13,122 nucleotides of DNA from an uncultured Clostridia bacterium (GTDB lineage Bacteria; Bacillota; Clostridia; Peptostreptococcales; Anaerovoracaceae), in NCBI GenBank assembly GCA_934277655.1, contig CAKQVC010000028.1, positions 1-13,122 on the forward strand, in the 5' to 3' direction. Shown in pieces: positions 12,828 to 13,122 of this stretch. The notes below the pieces were generated by a model. The model was not told the origin of the DNA and did no database searches. It worked only from the letters and a program-made list of their open reading frames with translations. The stretch's first letter is position 1. Each line of letters opens with the position of its first letter. A program made the position numbers and the translations under genes.

Positions 12828-13122
12828 ATGGCATATAAGAGCAAAACCTGCGTGGGATGCCCGGATGCAGCAAATGGCTGCCATCTGGCATGTCTGAAGG
12901 TTAAACATGCAGAAGCCGCACCGAAAAGAACGATCCTCGACATCGTGAAGGATGCCGGCAGTGTTTTTGAAAAATATGAGATCACGAAAGGCGAATTAGC
13001 CAGAGCAGAAGAACTTCAAGATAAACTGGAAAACCAGAAGATTACAGTTTCTGTCATCGGTCAGTTTAAAAGAGGAAAAAGCACACTGGTCAATGCGATC
13101 CTTGGAGATAAGATTTTACCGG
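12828..13122 (+). CDS. Dynamin-family GTPase with N-terminal Cys cluster (3'-truncated by window)
   Basis: The first 98 residues of a large GTPase are visible. The P-loop GQFKRGKST (GxxxxGKS/T, about residues 77-85), followed by LVNAILGDKILP, is the standard start of bacterial dynamin-like GTPases. These bind and remodel membranes or act in stress and cell envelope functions. Before it comes a helical region (GELARAEELQDKLENQK). At the very N-terminus sits CVGCPDAANGCHLAC (Cys8, Cys11, Cys18, Cys22; CxxCx6CxxxC), which could hold zinc or an Fe-S cluster and is not part of the usual dynamin N-terminus. AAGGAG (12813-12818) is 9 bases before ATG 12828. It follows the double [4Fe-4S] gene, which suggests a joint role. 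The rest of the protein is outside the window. Confidence 0.85.
   Translation, partial: MAYKSKTCVGCPDAANGCHLACLKVKHAEAAPKRTILDIVKDAGSVFEKYEITKGELARAEELQDKLENQKITVSVIGQFKRGKSTLVNAILGDKILP

Overview
The window looks like a piece of chromosome from an anaerobic Firmicute of class Clostridia (a Lachnospiraceae- or Anaerovoracaceae-like organism). The reasons are the complete set of [FeFe]-hydrogenase maturation enzymes, the many radical SAM and Fe-S proteins, strong AGGAGG-type ribosome binding sites, textbook sigma-A promoters (TTGACA-N17-TATAAT), and tRNA genes that encode CCA. All protein genes lie on the plus strand. No mobile element, CRISPR array or broken gene was seen.

Region 1 (1-4257): the 3' end of argS, followed by a three-gene group. 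This group is a small radical SAM protein, a B12-binding-type radical SAM protein of the DUF4080 type, and a TPR protein. The last two share an ATGA stop/start overlap. The functions of these three are not known.

Region 2 (4258-8562): the [FeFe]-hydrogenase maturation cluster hydE-hydG-hydF. A promoter at 4268-4296 is followed by about 300 nt of untranslated sequence that ends in a strong intrinsic terminator (4590-4635), 90 nt before hydE. This arrangement suggests transcription attenuation or a separate small RNA. HydE and HydG build parts of the H-cluster 2Fe subcluster and HydF is the scaffold GTPase. The hydrogenase itself (hydA) is not in the window. HydF has Gln where the family usually has the His of its HCxxC cluster motif.

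Region 3 (8563-9290): two tandem promoters drive a tRNA cluster, Asn(GTT)-Leu(TAA)-initiator Met(CAT), closed by an intrinsic terminator.

Region 4 (9291-12199): a consensus promoter, a folded leader of about 150 nt, a 120-residue DUF6110-like protein with a Cys/acid-rich tail, and an overlapping P1B-type ATPase whose membrane metal motif is FSC instead of CPC. The leader is probably a cis-regulator, perhaps a metal-sensing riboswitch. A long inverted repeat follows the ATPase.

Region 5 (12200-13122): a promoter and short folded leader, a 150-residue double [4Fe-4S] protein resembling the N-terminus of F420-hydrogenase beta subunits, and the start of a dynamin-family GTPase that carries its own N-terminal four-cysteine cluster. 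The GTPase runs off the window. The pairing of a membrane-remodelling GTPase with an Fe-S protein is the least explained protein pair here.
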